From positions 1-22,377 of the forward strand of contig WGFS01000036.1 in assembly GCA_015492115.1 (NCBI GenBank): a DNA stretch of 22,377 nucleotides, read 5' to 3'. Positions 16,901 through 22,377 of this stretch are shown in pieces (within the stretch, counting starts at the first letter, position 1; each line of letters begins with the position of its first letter). Source of the DNA: Aquificaceae bacterium. GTDB taxonomy: Bacteria > Aquificota > Aquificia > Aquificales > Aquificaceae. The notes below the pieces were generated by a model that had not been told where the DNA came from, searched no databases, and saw nothing but the letters and a program-made list of their open reading frames with translations. The translations under genes and the position numbers were made by a program.

Positions 16901-17397
16901 GGGTTGTAAAGGTTTCAGTCAAAGCACTGGACATTGAACAGGAACTTGAGCTCAGGACCGACGTCCTTGATGACGGTTTCAACCTTGTGTATCAGATAGA
17001 CCTCCATCCCAGGCTTGAGGGGAAGGTTGATGTTTCAGAGAGGAAGGAGCTGAAAGAGGTTCCCAGAGCGTACCTCTTCACCCAGGGGAGCCTCGTTCAG
17101 GAGATGAAGAAAAGGGGAATAGGCAGACCCTCAACCTACGCGAGCACTGTGGAGAAGCTCTTGGAGAGAGGCTACGTGATAGAGAGGAGCGGTTTCCTGA
17201 TACCTACAAAGCTCGGCAGGGAAGTGTACGAGTTCCTGAAGAAGCAGGAGAAGATAATACCCTTCGTATCGGAGGAGTTTACCAGACGCCTTGAGGAGCT
17301 TATGGACAACATAGAGGAAGGAAAGGAAGATTATAAGAATATTCTTAATGTTCTATACAAGGATATAATAGAGTTTGAGGCGAGTGTGAGGAGGTAG
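13954..17397 (+). CDS. rgy: Reverse gyrase
   Basis: The product is 1147 residues, a single-chain fusion of a helicase-like half and a topoisomerase IA half; it introduces positive supercoils and is the marker protein of hyperthermophiles. An N-terminal zinc finger is formed by C10, C13, C28 and C31. The helicase half has Walker A APTGVGKT (96-103), the reverse-gyrase form of motif II DDVD (197-200), and motif VI QASGRTSR. The topoisomerase half has TOPRIM with E602 (VVESPNKA) and DPDTEGE (D697, D699, E701), and the catalytic tyrosine Y891 in FITYHRTDSTR. The second zinc finger, which in many reverse gyrases lies between the two TOPRIM motifs, is absent: no cysteines occur in that stretch. The gene starts 15 nt after aioR with no clear Shine-Dalgarno. 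Confidence 0.97.
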   Translation: MISALFEKLCPNCGGDISSDRLLKGLPCERCLPAEVKREKLCSVIERGSMRELCDVEDRTGRWETFFREKVGSDPWSLQRSWAKKVFLKRSFALLAPTGVGKTTFGVVTASFLAREGGKSYIILPTKLLLEQVQKRLLEAGVPREELLVAGDTTEKKKRETKERISRGDFRVLVTTSMYLYRNFELIPREFDFIFVDDVDSFLKTAKNIDKVLYLLGFSEEDVQQAYELIRLKEKRNKSMEDWELIKEESARISELTKKARGVLVVSSATGNPRSSRIKLFRELLGFEVGRPTVYLRNVVDVYEETDDLDSALIERVKELGRGGLIFVSSDAGREGVERVVKLLKKAKIKAKSYEEVRDFSEFEKGKVHVLVGISSYRNPLVRGLDLPHVVRYALFYGVPKITVSLNIETSVPHLLWALLSIRPSIAKELKERVRDVDRWIQTLRRYSFISEDFIERTPDLKKRIEALRKEIKDFLLSKEVKKLIESSEELTLRRDREGYTIVVADVTGYLQASGRTSRMFAGGITRGLSYILVDDRRALNNLFKKVRWFNEDVRFTPVNEIDLKGVLEDIDRDREKVRAILEGRGEIERREHIRPVLIVVESPNKARTIANFFGKPMARRFGEFEVLETAAGDLYLMITSSLGHILDLTKEEGFHGVVVKDGDFVPVYEVIEGKAKTIGGLRQIAQEVESAYIATDPDTEGEKIGWDVGAVLAPFVRSIRRIEFHEVTRRAIGGALENPRDFNENLVKAQVVRRISDRWVGFEVSRILQSTFQKAWLSGGRVQIPVLGWIIEREKEYRKKRHVVQITFREDGRWLRLEFELPSRKEAKEFFEKLSTLEVIPIEEREEELSPPPPFTTDALLKEASDRFKFGVKKTMQIAQELFEKGFITYHRTDSTRVSDTGIGVAREFLKENYSEELFSPRRWGSEGAHECIRPTKPLESEELRSVVLSGQVQELTRDHISLYDLILKRFVASQMKPVRIRVVKVSVKALDIEQELELRTDVLDDGFNLVYQIDLHPRLEGKVDVSERKELKEVPRAYLFTQGSLVQEMKKRGIGRPSTYASTVEKLLERGYVIERSGFLIPTKLGREVYEFLKKQEKIIPFVSEEFTRRLEELMDNIEEGKEDYKNILNVLYKDIIEFEASVRR

Positions 17398-17402
17398 TGA
17401 GT

Positions 17403-17807
17403 ATGAACTATCATCCCTTGGTCATATACTTTGCGGTCGGTGCCCTTGTGTCCAGCTACACAGCCTACTTTATCTACTTTACGCTCCTCAGCAGATCGGG
17501 TTTTGTCTTTTACTACGCTCTGACCAACCACGCCATATCGGTGGTGTTCTCCCTCTTAGCTGTCCTCACAGGGCTATCGGTAGCGGGAACCCAGTACGTT
17601 CAGCAGAAGGCTCCCTTTATATTTCTCTTCCCCCACAAGTGGCTCGCCATAACTCTGACAGCCTATACCCTTTTAACCTTCATACTCCTGTGGATAAAGC
17701 AGAGGGAGATGGGAAGGAGGCTGGGGGTTGCCTTCTCCTTTGTGGGTCTCGGGCTCTCCCTTGCGGTGCTTACATTCGGCTGGCTCCTGAGATTGATTTT
17801 CTTCTGA
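17403..17807 (+). CDS. Small integral membrane protein, DUF2231-like
   Basis: The product is 134 residues with four predicted membrane helices (about 8-28, 40-60, 78-95 and 107-130). It has an N-terminal HPLVIYFAVGA and an internal HKWLAITL, each with a conserved-looking His. The pattern resembles the DUF2231 family of four-helix membrane proteins, sometimes proposed to bind haem, but the match is by eye. I chose the ATG at 17403 because GAGGAGG lies 8 nt upstream. A GTG at 17397 would be only 2 nt from that site. The gene lies 5 nt downstream of the reverse gyrase stop and 19 nt upstream of dxs, so it is probably in one transcript with them. No function can be assigned. Confidence 0.7.
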   Translation: MNYHPLVIYFAVGALVSSYTAYFIYFTLLSRSGFVFYYALTNHAISVVFSLLAVLTGLSVAGTQYVQQKAPFIFLFPHKWLAITLTAYTLLTFILLWIKQREMGRRLGVAFSFVGLGLSLAVLTFGWLLRLIFF

Positions 17808-17826
17808 GGGGAAATAATTTTAGCTT

Positions 17827-19713
17827 ATGCTTGAGAAATACAAGCTACTTTCAAAATACAGCGGTCCGGAGGATATAAAGAAGCTCTCAGAAGAGGAGCT
17901 CAGAGAACTCGCCCAGGAGGTCAGAGACTACATAATTGAGGTCACTTCCAGGAACGGTGGACACGTGGGACCGAGTTTAGGGGTCGTTGAGCTGACCATA
18001 TCCCTCCTGAGGGTCTTCTCACCACCGGAGGACACCATAGTCTGGGACATAGGACATCAGGGCTACCCATGGAAGATACTCACCGACAGAAAGGAGGTCT
18101 TCCATACCCTCAGACAGCACGGAGGTATAGCGGGTTTCCTGAGAAGGGAGGAGAGCCCCTACGATGCCTTCGGGGCTGGTCACAGCTCAACATCAATATC
18201 TTCAGCACTTGGTTTCAGGGTTGCCAAAGACCTCAAGGGAGACAACAGCTATGTGGTCGCGGTTATAGGCGACGGTGCCATGACCGCTGGGATGGCTTTT
18301 GAAGCCCTCAACAACGCAGGTCACATAAGACCGAACCGTTTCATAGTCATACTGAACGACAACGAGATGTCTATATCACCGAACGTAGGTGCCCTCTCAA
18401 CCTACCTGAACAGGATAATAAGCGGGCACTTCGTCCAGGAGTCCCGTCAGAAGATAAAGGGACTGCTAAAGCACCTGGGGGAGACACCTCTCAGGTTCAT
18501 GAAGCTCACCGAGGAGTTCCTGAAGGGTCTTATATCTCCGGGTGTTATCTTTGAGGAGCTCGGCTTTAACTACATAGGTGTCGTGGACGGGCACAACATA
18601 GTTGCCCTTGAGAAGACCCTTGAGAATATAAAGGAGATAGAGGGTCCCGTCCTCCTCCACGTTGCGACGAAGAAGGGTAAGGGATACCCCCACGCAGAGG
18701 AAGACCCCGTCAAGTGGCACGGTGTAGCCCCCTACAAGGTTGAGTCCGGGGAGATCATAAAGAAGCCCGCCCCTCCGAGCTGGACATCCGTATTCGGCAA
18801 GGCTGTGGTAGAGCTCGCAGAGATGGATGAGAGGGTGGTGGTCATAACCCCCGCCATGAGGGAGGGTTCGGGACTCGTGGAGTTCTCCAAGAGGTTTCCC
18901 GACAGGTTCTTTGATGTGGGGATAGCGGAACAGCATGCGGGAACCTTTGCCGCAGGGCTCGCCTGCGAGGGCATGAAGCCCATAGCCTCCTACTATTCAA
19001 CCTTCCTTCAGAGGGCATACGACCAGGTTATCCACGACATAGCCCTCCAGAAGCTTCCGGTCACCTTTGCCATAGACAGGGGAGGACTCGTTGGGGACGA
19101 CGGACCCACCCACCACGGTGTCTTTGACCTCTCCTACCTGAGGTGTGTGCCCAACATGGTCGTTTCAGCTCCAAAGGACGAACAGGAGCTCAGAAACCTC
19201 CTCTACACAGCTGTAAACAGTTCCGTACCCTTTGCCATAAGGTATCCGAGAGGTTCAGCCTACGGAGTCCCCACGGAGGGCTTTGAGGAAATTGAGATAG
19301 GTACGTGGGAGGAGCTCCTTGAGGGTGAGGAGATCGTCATCCTTGCGACAGGTTACCCTGTCTATCAGGCTCTCAAATCGGCGGAGAAGCTCTACAAAGA
19401 GGGCATACGCGTGGGTGTGGTGAACGCAAGGTTTATAAAGCCGATGGATGAGAGGCTCTTAACCGAGCTTGCAAACAGGTACGAGCTCTTTCTTACGGTT
19501 GAGGACAACACCGTCGTAGGAGGTTTCGGGAGCGGGGTTCTGGAGTTCTTCGCCAGAAAGGGGATACTCAGGAGGGTTGTGAACCTCGGAGTTCCGGACA
19601 GGTTCATAGAGCATGGAAATCAGAACCTGCTCAGGGACATGGTGGGTATATCTGCTGAAGGTATAGAGAGAGCTGTAAAAGACCTCCTTACGAGGAAGAC
19701 CATAGAGTATTAA
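17827..19713 (+). CDS. dxs: 1-deoxy-D-xylulose-5-phosphate synthase
   Basis: The product is 628 residues, normal for DXS (about 620). The enzyme condenses pyruvate and glyceraldehyde 3-phosphate to DXP, the entry step of the MEP isoprenoid pathway and a source for thiamine and pyridoxal. The ThDP domain shows GHVGPSLGVVELT, DIGHQGYPWKILT, AGHSSTSIS and the ThDP/Mg motif GDGAMTAG (about residue 148) with the NDNEMSIS continuation. The pyrimidine domain has DVGIAEQHAGTFAAG (catalytic Glu near 368) and DRGGLVGDDGPTHHG (about 417-431). The C-terminal transketolase domain ends with VVGGFGSGVLEF. All key motifs are intact. The ATG at 17827 gives a standard N-terminus; the ribosome-binding site is weak (GAGGGG far upstream). 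Confidence 0.97.
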   Translation: MLEKYKLLSKYSGPEDIKKLSEEELRELAQEVRDYIIEVTSRNGGHVGPSLGVVELTISLLRVFSPPEDTIVWDIGHQGYPWKILTDRKEVFHTLRQHGGIAGFLRREESPYDAFGAGHSSTSISSALGFRVAKDLKGDNSYVVAVIGDGAMTAGMAFEALNNAGHIRPNRFIVILNDNEMSISPNVGALSTYLNRIISGHFVQESRQKIKGLLKHLGETPLRFMKLTEEFLKGLISPGVIFEELGFNYIGVVDGHNIVALEKTLENIKEIEGPVLLHVATKKGKGYPHAEEDPVKWHGVAPYKVESGEIIKKPAPPSWTSVFGKAVVELAEMDERVVVITPAMREGSGLVEFSKRFPDRFFDVGIAEQHAGTFAAGLACEGMKPIASYYSTFLQRAYDQVIHDIALQKLPVTFAIDRGGLVGDDGPTHHGVFDLSYLRCVPNMVVSAPKDEQELRNLLYTAVNSSVPFAIRYPRGSAYGVPTEGFEEIEIGTWEELLEGEEIVILATGYPVYQALKSAEKLYKEGIRVGVVNARFIKPMDERLLTELANRYELFLTVEDNTVVGGFGSGVLEFFARKGILRRVVNLGVPDRFIEHGNQNLLRDMVGISAEGIERAVKDLLTRKTIEY

Positions 19714-19743
19714 TCATCTTTATAAGGCTATAAACTTAAAGGT

Positions 19744-19773
19744 TTGAAGATTCCGATCTGAAAACAATAATTT
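19744..19773 (+). promoter_or_regulatory. Possible sigma-70-type promoter before the gene at 19791
   Basis: The 77-nt gap after dxs is AT-rich. TTGAAG (19744-19749) is followed after 18 bp by TAATTT (19768-19773), each a partial match to the consensus. The only other nearby signal is AGGGGCGG ahead of the ATG at 19791. This is weak evidence. Confidence 0.25.
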
Positions 19774-19790
19774 AAAGTAGGGGCGGTGCC

Positions 19791-20327
19791 ATGGAGCAGG
19801 TTGAAGAGTTCACCTTTAATATCAAGAGTTTTTTATCCAACGTAACCTCAGCTCAGGAAGAGGAGCTTGAGAGGCTCCGCAGGTGGCTTGGAAGGAATGA
19901 GAAACGTTTCATGTGTATCCTTGAGCACCACTTTGCCTTTGACGAGTATACGCACCTCATAGAGGACTGTGAGAAGGACAGGTGTATGGTGAACTGGCTG
20001 AAGATATACAAGTACATTAACATACTTGGACTTCAGCTCAACATGACCGTTTACCCTGTCATACTCTGGGACATACCCCTTGGCGGTGCCCACCAGATAT
20101 CCTACAACGCCCAGTTCAGGTATAAGAAGGGCTGGATAACCAAGAAGGAGACCATAGAGATAAACGGGAAAGAGGTTGAGGAGTACGTTCTTGAGAGGTT
20201 TCCGCGAGAGGGCTTCTACATAGCCCACAAGCTCCAGACTGAGGTGGTGAAGCTCTCCGACTACATAATAAGCACCGTCTTCTCAAAGATAATGAAGTGC
20301 GAGGGGATAAACGAGCTCATGGTTTGA
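19791..20327 (+). CDS. Hypothetical protein, family not recognised
   Basis: The product is 178 residues with no signal peptide and no obvious membrane helix. The N-terminus is acidic and helical (EEELERLRRWLGRNEKRF). It carries a His/Asp/Glu cluster (LEHHFAFDEYTHLIEDC) and a more hydrophobic centre (LGLQLNMTVYPVILWDIPLGG). Four cysteines are present, two of them in EDCEKDRCM. The HH...DEYTH cluster could bind a metal, but no known motif is met. The ATG follows AGGGGCGG by 4 nt. It is convergent with trmB and overlaps its end by 11 nt. It is probably a lineage-specific protein of the Aquificota. Confidence 0.7.
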   Translation: MEQVEEFTFNIKSFLSNVTSAQEEELERLRRWLGRNEKRFMCILEHHFAFDEYTHLIEDCEKDRCMVNWLKIYKYINILGLQLNMTVYPVILWDIPLGGAHQISYNAQFRYKKGWITKKETIEINGKEVEEYVLERFPREGFYIAHKLQTEVVKLSDYIISTVFSKIMKCEGINELMV

Positions 20328-21213
20328 AGGCTTCCCTCGCTACAAGCTCAACAGCCCTCTGTATGTTTTCAGTCCTCAGTACCTCGCTGTGGGGGGATAC
20401 GTCCACAACCCAGCCTTCACCCCTTTCTCTAAGCTGAACGAAAAACCTCTGGACGAAACCCTCCTCCGAGAGGAGGACCTCCAGCAGATACGTATCCTCC
20501 CCTGAGTAGCTCCTGAAGAGCTTCAGATAAACCCTCTCTCCGAGCTTGAACTCCCTGTTCTCAAGTGCCTTTACCTCAGGGGTGCCCTTAACTTTCACGG
20601 GGAACAATCTCTCTACCTCCTTTACACGGGGAAGTTCCATCTCCCTGGGCTCTCCCGTCTTTCTCAAGGTAAGCTCGTACAGTTCTTTCCCGAGGGAGAG
20701 CCACTTCTTCTCGTACTTGGTCAGGGGCTGGTCAACGCTGAGCTTACTTAAGGTGTGCTCAAAACCTCCGATGGAGTCTGCCTCCTCAATGCTGAACTCC
20801 GCAAAGGGAAGGTGGTCAGTCCTAACAACGATCTCTCCCCCGGGCCTCAGCTTCCTGGAAAAGAGGTAGAGCCTCTCCCTTGTGGTCAGCCTCCTCTTGA
20901 CGTCCCTCTTCTTGAACCAGGGATCCGGGTAGTTCATGTATATACGCTCAACGGAGCTGTCTCCCAGCAGGAAGTAAAAGCCCCAGTAAGCGTCCATCCT
21001 CACGCAGTGAACGTTCTTCACACCTTCCCTTTTAACCCTCTTAGTGAGCTTCTCTATGGCTATACCGGAGAGTTCAAAGCCGAGTATGTGTCGCTCAGGG
21101 TGCTGTGAGGAGAGCATCAGGATGAAGTCTCCCCCGCCAAACCCTATCTCAACCAGCAGATCCTTCCAGGGAAGGGGCTTCTTGACCTTCCTGTGGTCTA
21201 TAAGGCAGAGCAT
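20317..21213 (-). CDS. trmB: tRNA (guanine-N7-)-methyltransferase with C-terminal extension
   Basis: The product is 298 residues; typical TrmB is about 210-240. The enzyme makes m7G46 in the variable loop of tRNA, using SAM. Seen motifs: VEIGFGGGDF (SAM motif I, 21-30), GFELSG (acidic loop, 45-50), MNYPDPWFKKRDVKRRL (catalytic and tRNA-contact motif, about 93-109), RTDH (131-134) and TKYEKKW (165-171). After about residue 190 a further 110 residues form a separate charged, strand-rich domain. A comparable extension is known for the Aquifex aeolicus enzyme, where it is linked to function at high temperature. An in-frame TAA lies just upstream of the ATG at 21213, so the start cannot move outward. 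There is no clear Shine-Dalgarno. The start lies 14 nt from the divergent hydrogenase gene. Confidence 0.93.
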   Translation of the reverse strand: MLCLIDHRKVKKPLPWKDLLVEIGFGGGDFILMLSSQHPERHILGFELSGIAIEKLTKRVKREGVKNVHCVRMDAYWGFYFLLGDSSVERIYMNYPDPWFKKRDVKRRLTTRERLYLFSRKLRPGGEIVVRTDHLPFAEFSIEEADSIGGFEHTLSKLSVDQPLTKYEKKWLSLGKELYELTLRKTGEPREMELPRVKEVERLFPVKVKGTPEVKALENREFKLGERVYLKLFRSYSGEDTYLLEVLLSEEGFVQRFFVQLRERGEGWVVDVSPHSEVLRTENIQRAVELVAREAFKP

Positions 21214-21227
21214 AATATAAGGTTAGC

Positions 21228-22130
21228 ATGAAGCTCCTGTGGCTCCAGGGTCTCGCCTGCGGTGGGAACACCCAGTCCTTCCTCTGTGCGGAAAACCCCT
21301 CCGTCAGTGAAGTTCTTGAGGGCTTTGAGATCCTGTTCGCGCCCTCAATAACGTGGGATAGATATGAAGAAGAAGTGGTATTCCACGTACTGAAGGAAGA
21401 GGTTGAGCTTGACGTATTTATCCTGGAGGGGGCGGTCGGAGATACCAGACGGATATGTCGCAGAGACTTTGAAGATGTGGTTAGGGAACTCGCCCACAGA
21501 GCCCGCTACGTTATAGCCCTCGGGAACTGTGCTGTGTTCGGGAACATCCCCGCCAGATACAGCCGGGAGGTGAAGGGACTTCAGTTCAGGTTTGAGAAGA
21601 GAGGAGGCTTTCTCGGAGAGGGGTTCACCTCCAGAGCTGGATACCCGGTAATAAATCTATCCGGGTGCCCTGCCCACCCCTCCTGGCTGAGCTACGTGCT
21701 CTTAAAGATACTTAACGGTAAGAGGTTAGAGCTTGACGACCTTGGAAGACCAAAGGAACTTTATGCCCACCTCACCCACCACGGATGCACGAGGAACGAG
21801 TACTTTGAGTGGAAGGTAGAGGCTGAGGAGCTTGGAAGAAAGGAGGGCTGTCTCTTCTACTACTTTGGGTGCAGGGGTCCGATGACCCACTCTTCCTGCA
21901 ACAGGATACTATGGAACGGTGTTAACTCAAAGACGAGGGCTGGTATGCCCTGCGTTGGGTGCACTGAATACGACTTCCCCCGTGAGAACATGTTTAAAAC
22001 AGAGCACGCCATGGGAGTTCCTGAGGAGCTCCCCCTGGGCGTCTCCAAGAGGGGCTACATACTCATATCGGGGATAGCTAAGACCTTCGCTCCGGAGAGA
22101 TTGAAGAAGAGGCTCATTGATGAAGGTTGA
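21228..22130 (+). CDS. [NiFe] hydrogenase small subunit, group 2 (cytosolic uptake type)
   Basis: The product is 300 residues. There is no Tat signal and no C-terminal membrane anchor, so the enzyme is cytosolic, as in group 2 (cyanobacterial HupSL type, Aquifex hydrogenase III). Proximal-cluster ligands are C11, C101 (GNCAVFGNIP) and C147 (SGCPAHP), with Asn14 where standard enzymes have the second Cys of CxxC. The distal cluster has H184, C187 (HHGCTRNEYFEW), C208 and C215. The medial cluster has C224, C242 and C245, with Pro251 suggesting [3Fe-4S]. It passes electrons from H2 oxidation onward. The ATG follows AAGGTTAGC. The 3' end overlaps the large-subunit gene by 11 nt. Confidence 0.93.
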   Translation: MKLLWLQGLACGGNTQSFLCAENPSVSEVLEGFEILFAPSITWDRYEEEVVFHVLKEEVELDVFILEGAVGDTRRICRRDFEDVVRELAHRARYVIALGNCAVFGNIPARYSREVKGLQFRFEKRGGFLGEGFTSRAGYPVINLSGCPAHPSWLSYVLLKILNGKRLELDDLGRPKELYAHLTHHGCTRNEYFEWKVEAEELGRKEGCLFYYFGCRGPMTHSSCNRILWNGVNSKTRAGMPCVGCTEYDFPRENMFKTEHAMGVPEELPLGVSKRGYILISGIAKTFAPERLKKRLIDEG

Positions 22131-22377
22131 GAGAAAGGTTCTCAACAGGGTTGAGGGCGAGATAGAGCTCAGACTGCACTGGAAGAACAACAGGGTGAAG
22201 GATGCATTCATATCAGCACCCAGCTACAGGGGCTTTGAGAAGGTTCTCGTCGGGAAACCTGTCCTGGACGCCCTCGTTATAACGCCGAGGGTGTGCGGTA
22301 TATGTGGTCATGCCCACCTCATGGCTACGGTTAAGGCTATAGAGAGCGTTTACCTCAACGAAGGACTTGATCTCACC
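22120..22377 (+). CDS. [NiFe] hydrogenase large subunit (5' part, cut by the window edge)
   Basis: The ATG at 22120 lies inside the end of the small-subunit gene, in a different frame (overlap 11 nt), as is usual for coupled hydrogenase genes. The 86 visible residues include LNRVEGEIELRLHW, the conserved N-terminal RVEG of the family, and PRVCGICGHAHL, the L1 motif RxCGxCxxxH whose two cysteines ligate nickel and the Fe(CN)2CO unit. The C-terminal DPCxxC ligands and the maturation cleavage site are outside the window. The pairing with a cytosolic small subunit places it in group 2. An exact subgroup needs the full sequence. Confidence 0.95.
   Translation, partial: MKVERKVLNRVEGEIELRLHWKNNRVKDAFISAPSYRGFEKVLVGKPVLDALVITPRVCGICGHAHLMATVKAIESVYLNEGLDLT

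Noticed and set aside
17397..17402. GTG start for the small membrane protein
   Set aside because: Only 2 nt from the Shine-Dalgarno; the ATG at 17403 has proper spacing.
18466..18936. 156-codon minus-strand open frame within dxs
   Set aside because: Antisense shadow of an intact dxs gene.
1..22377. CRISPR arrays, tRNA or rRNA genes, insertion sequences, attachment sites
   Set aside because: No regularly spaced repeats, cloverleaf, rRNA signature, transposase or terminal inverted repeats were seen by eye.

Overview
The window looks like chromosomal DNA from a hyperthermophilic member of the Aquificota (Aquificaceae-like). The reasons are a full-length reverse gyrase, a TrmB with a long C-terminal extension of the Aquifex type, a cytosolic-type group 2 [NiFe] hydrogenase, heavy use of AGG/AGA and ATA codons, and outer-membrane genes (lpxD, a porin) that point to a Gram-negative envelope. 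GC content is about 50% by eye. Genus cannot be fixed from the sequence alone.

Layout. Positions 1-3689 (+) hold the 3' end of lpxD, translationally coupled to smc. Positions 3691-4468 (-) hold two small genes: a stand-alone Rossmann domain and a protein of unknown function, possibly of thioredoxin-like fold. Positions 4485-9084 (-) hold a Rieske subunit (aioB), a molybdopterin catalytic subunit (aioA) and an outer-membrane porin. A possible weak terminator lies between aioA and the porin, and a strong one follows the porin. Positions 9085-9250 form the aio control region, with a near-consensus sigma-54 promoter and an upstream 18-bp dyad. Positions 9251-9742 (-) encode a secreted protein with nine cysteines. 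Positions 9789-13938 (+) form an overlapping operon: a small secreted protein, a PhnD-type binding protein with a single cysteine (AioX-like), a membrane histidine kinase (AioS-like) and a sigma-54-dependent response regulator with GAFTGA (AioR-like). Positions 13954-19713 (+) hold reverse gyrase, a small membrane protein and dxs. Positions 19791-22377 hold an unrecognised gene, trmB (-), and the small and truncated large subunits of a group 2 [NiFe] hydrogenase (+).

How the genes work together. The centre of the window reads as a self-contained arsenite-oxidation module. A periplasmic AioX-like protein would sense As(III) and signal through AioS to AioR. AioR would then act with sigma-54 RNA polymerase at the promoter at 9119-9134, through an enhancer for which the dyad at 9222-9239 is the best candidate. 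This would drive aioB-aioA, and perhaps the porin. Two unrecognised secreted proteins, one thiol-rich and one leading the regulatory operon, sit inside the module and are the best candidates for new components. The hydrogenase is a second route to electrons from an inorganic donor, fitting a chemolithotroph. The rest is housekeeping: chromosome structure, topology, isoprenoids, tRNA modification and lipid A.
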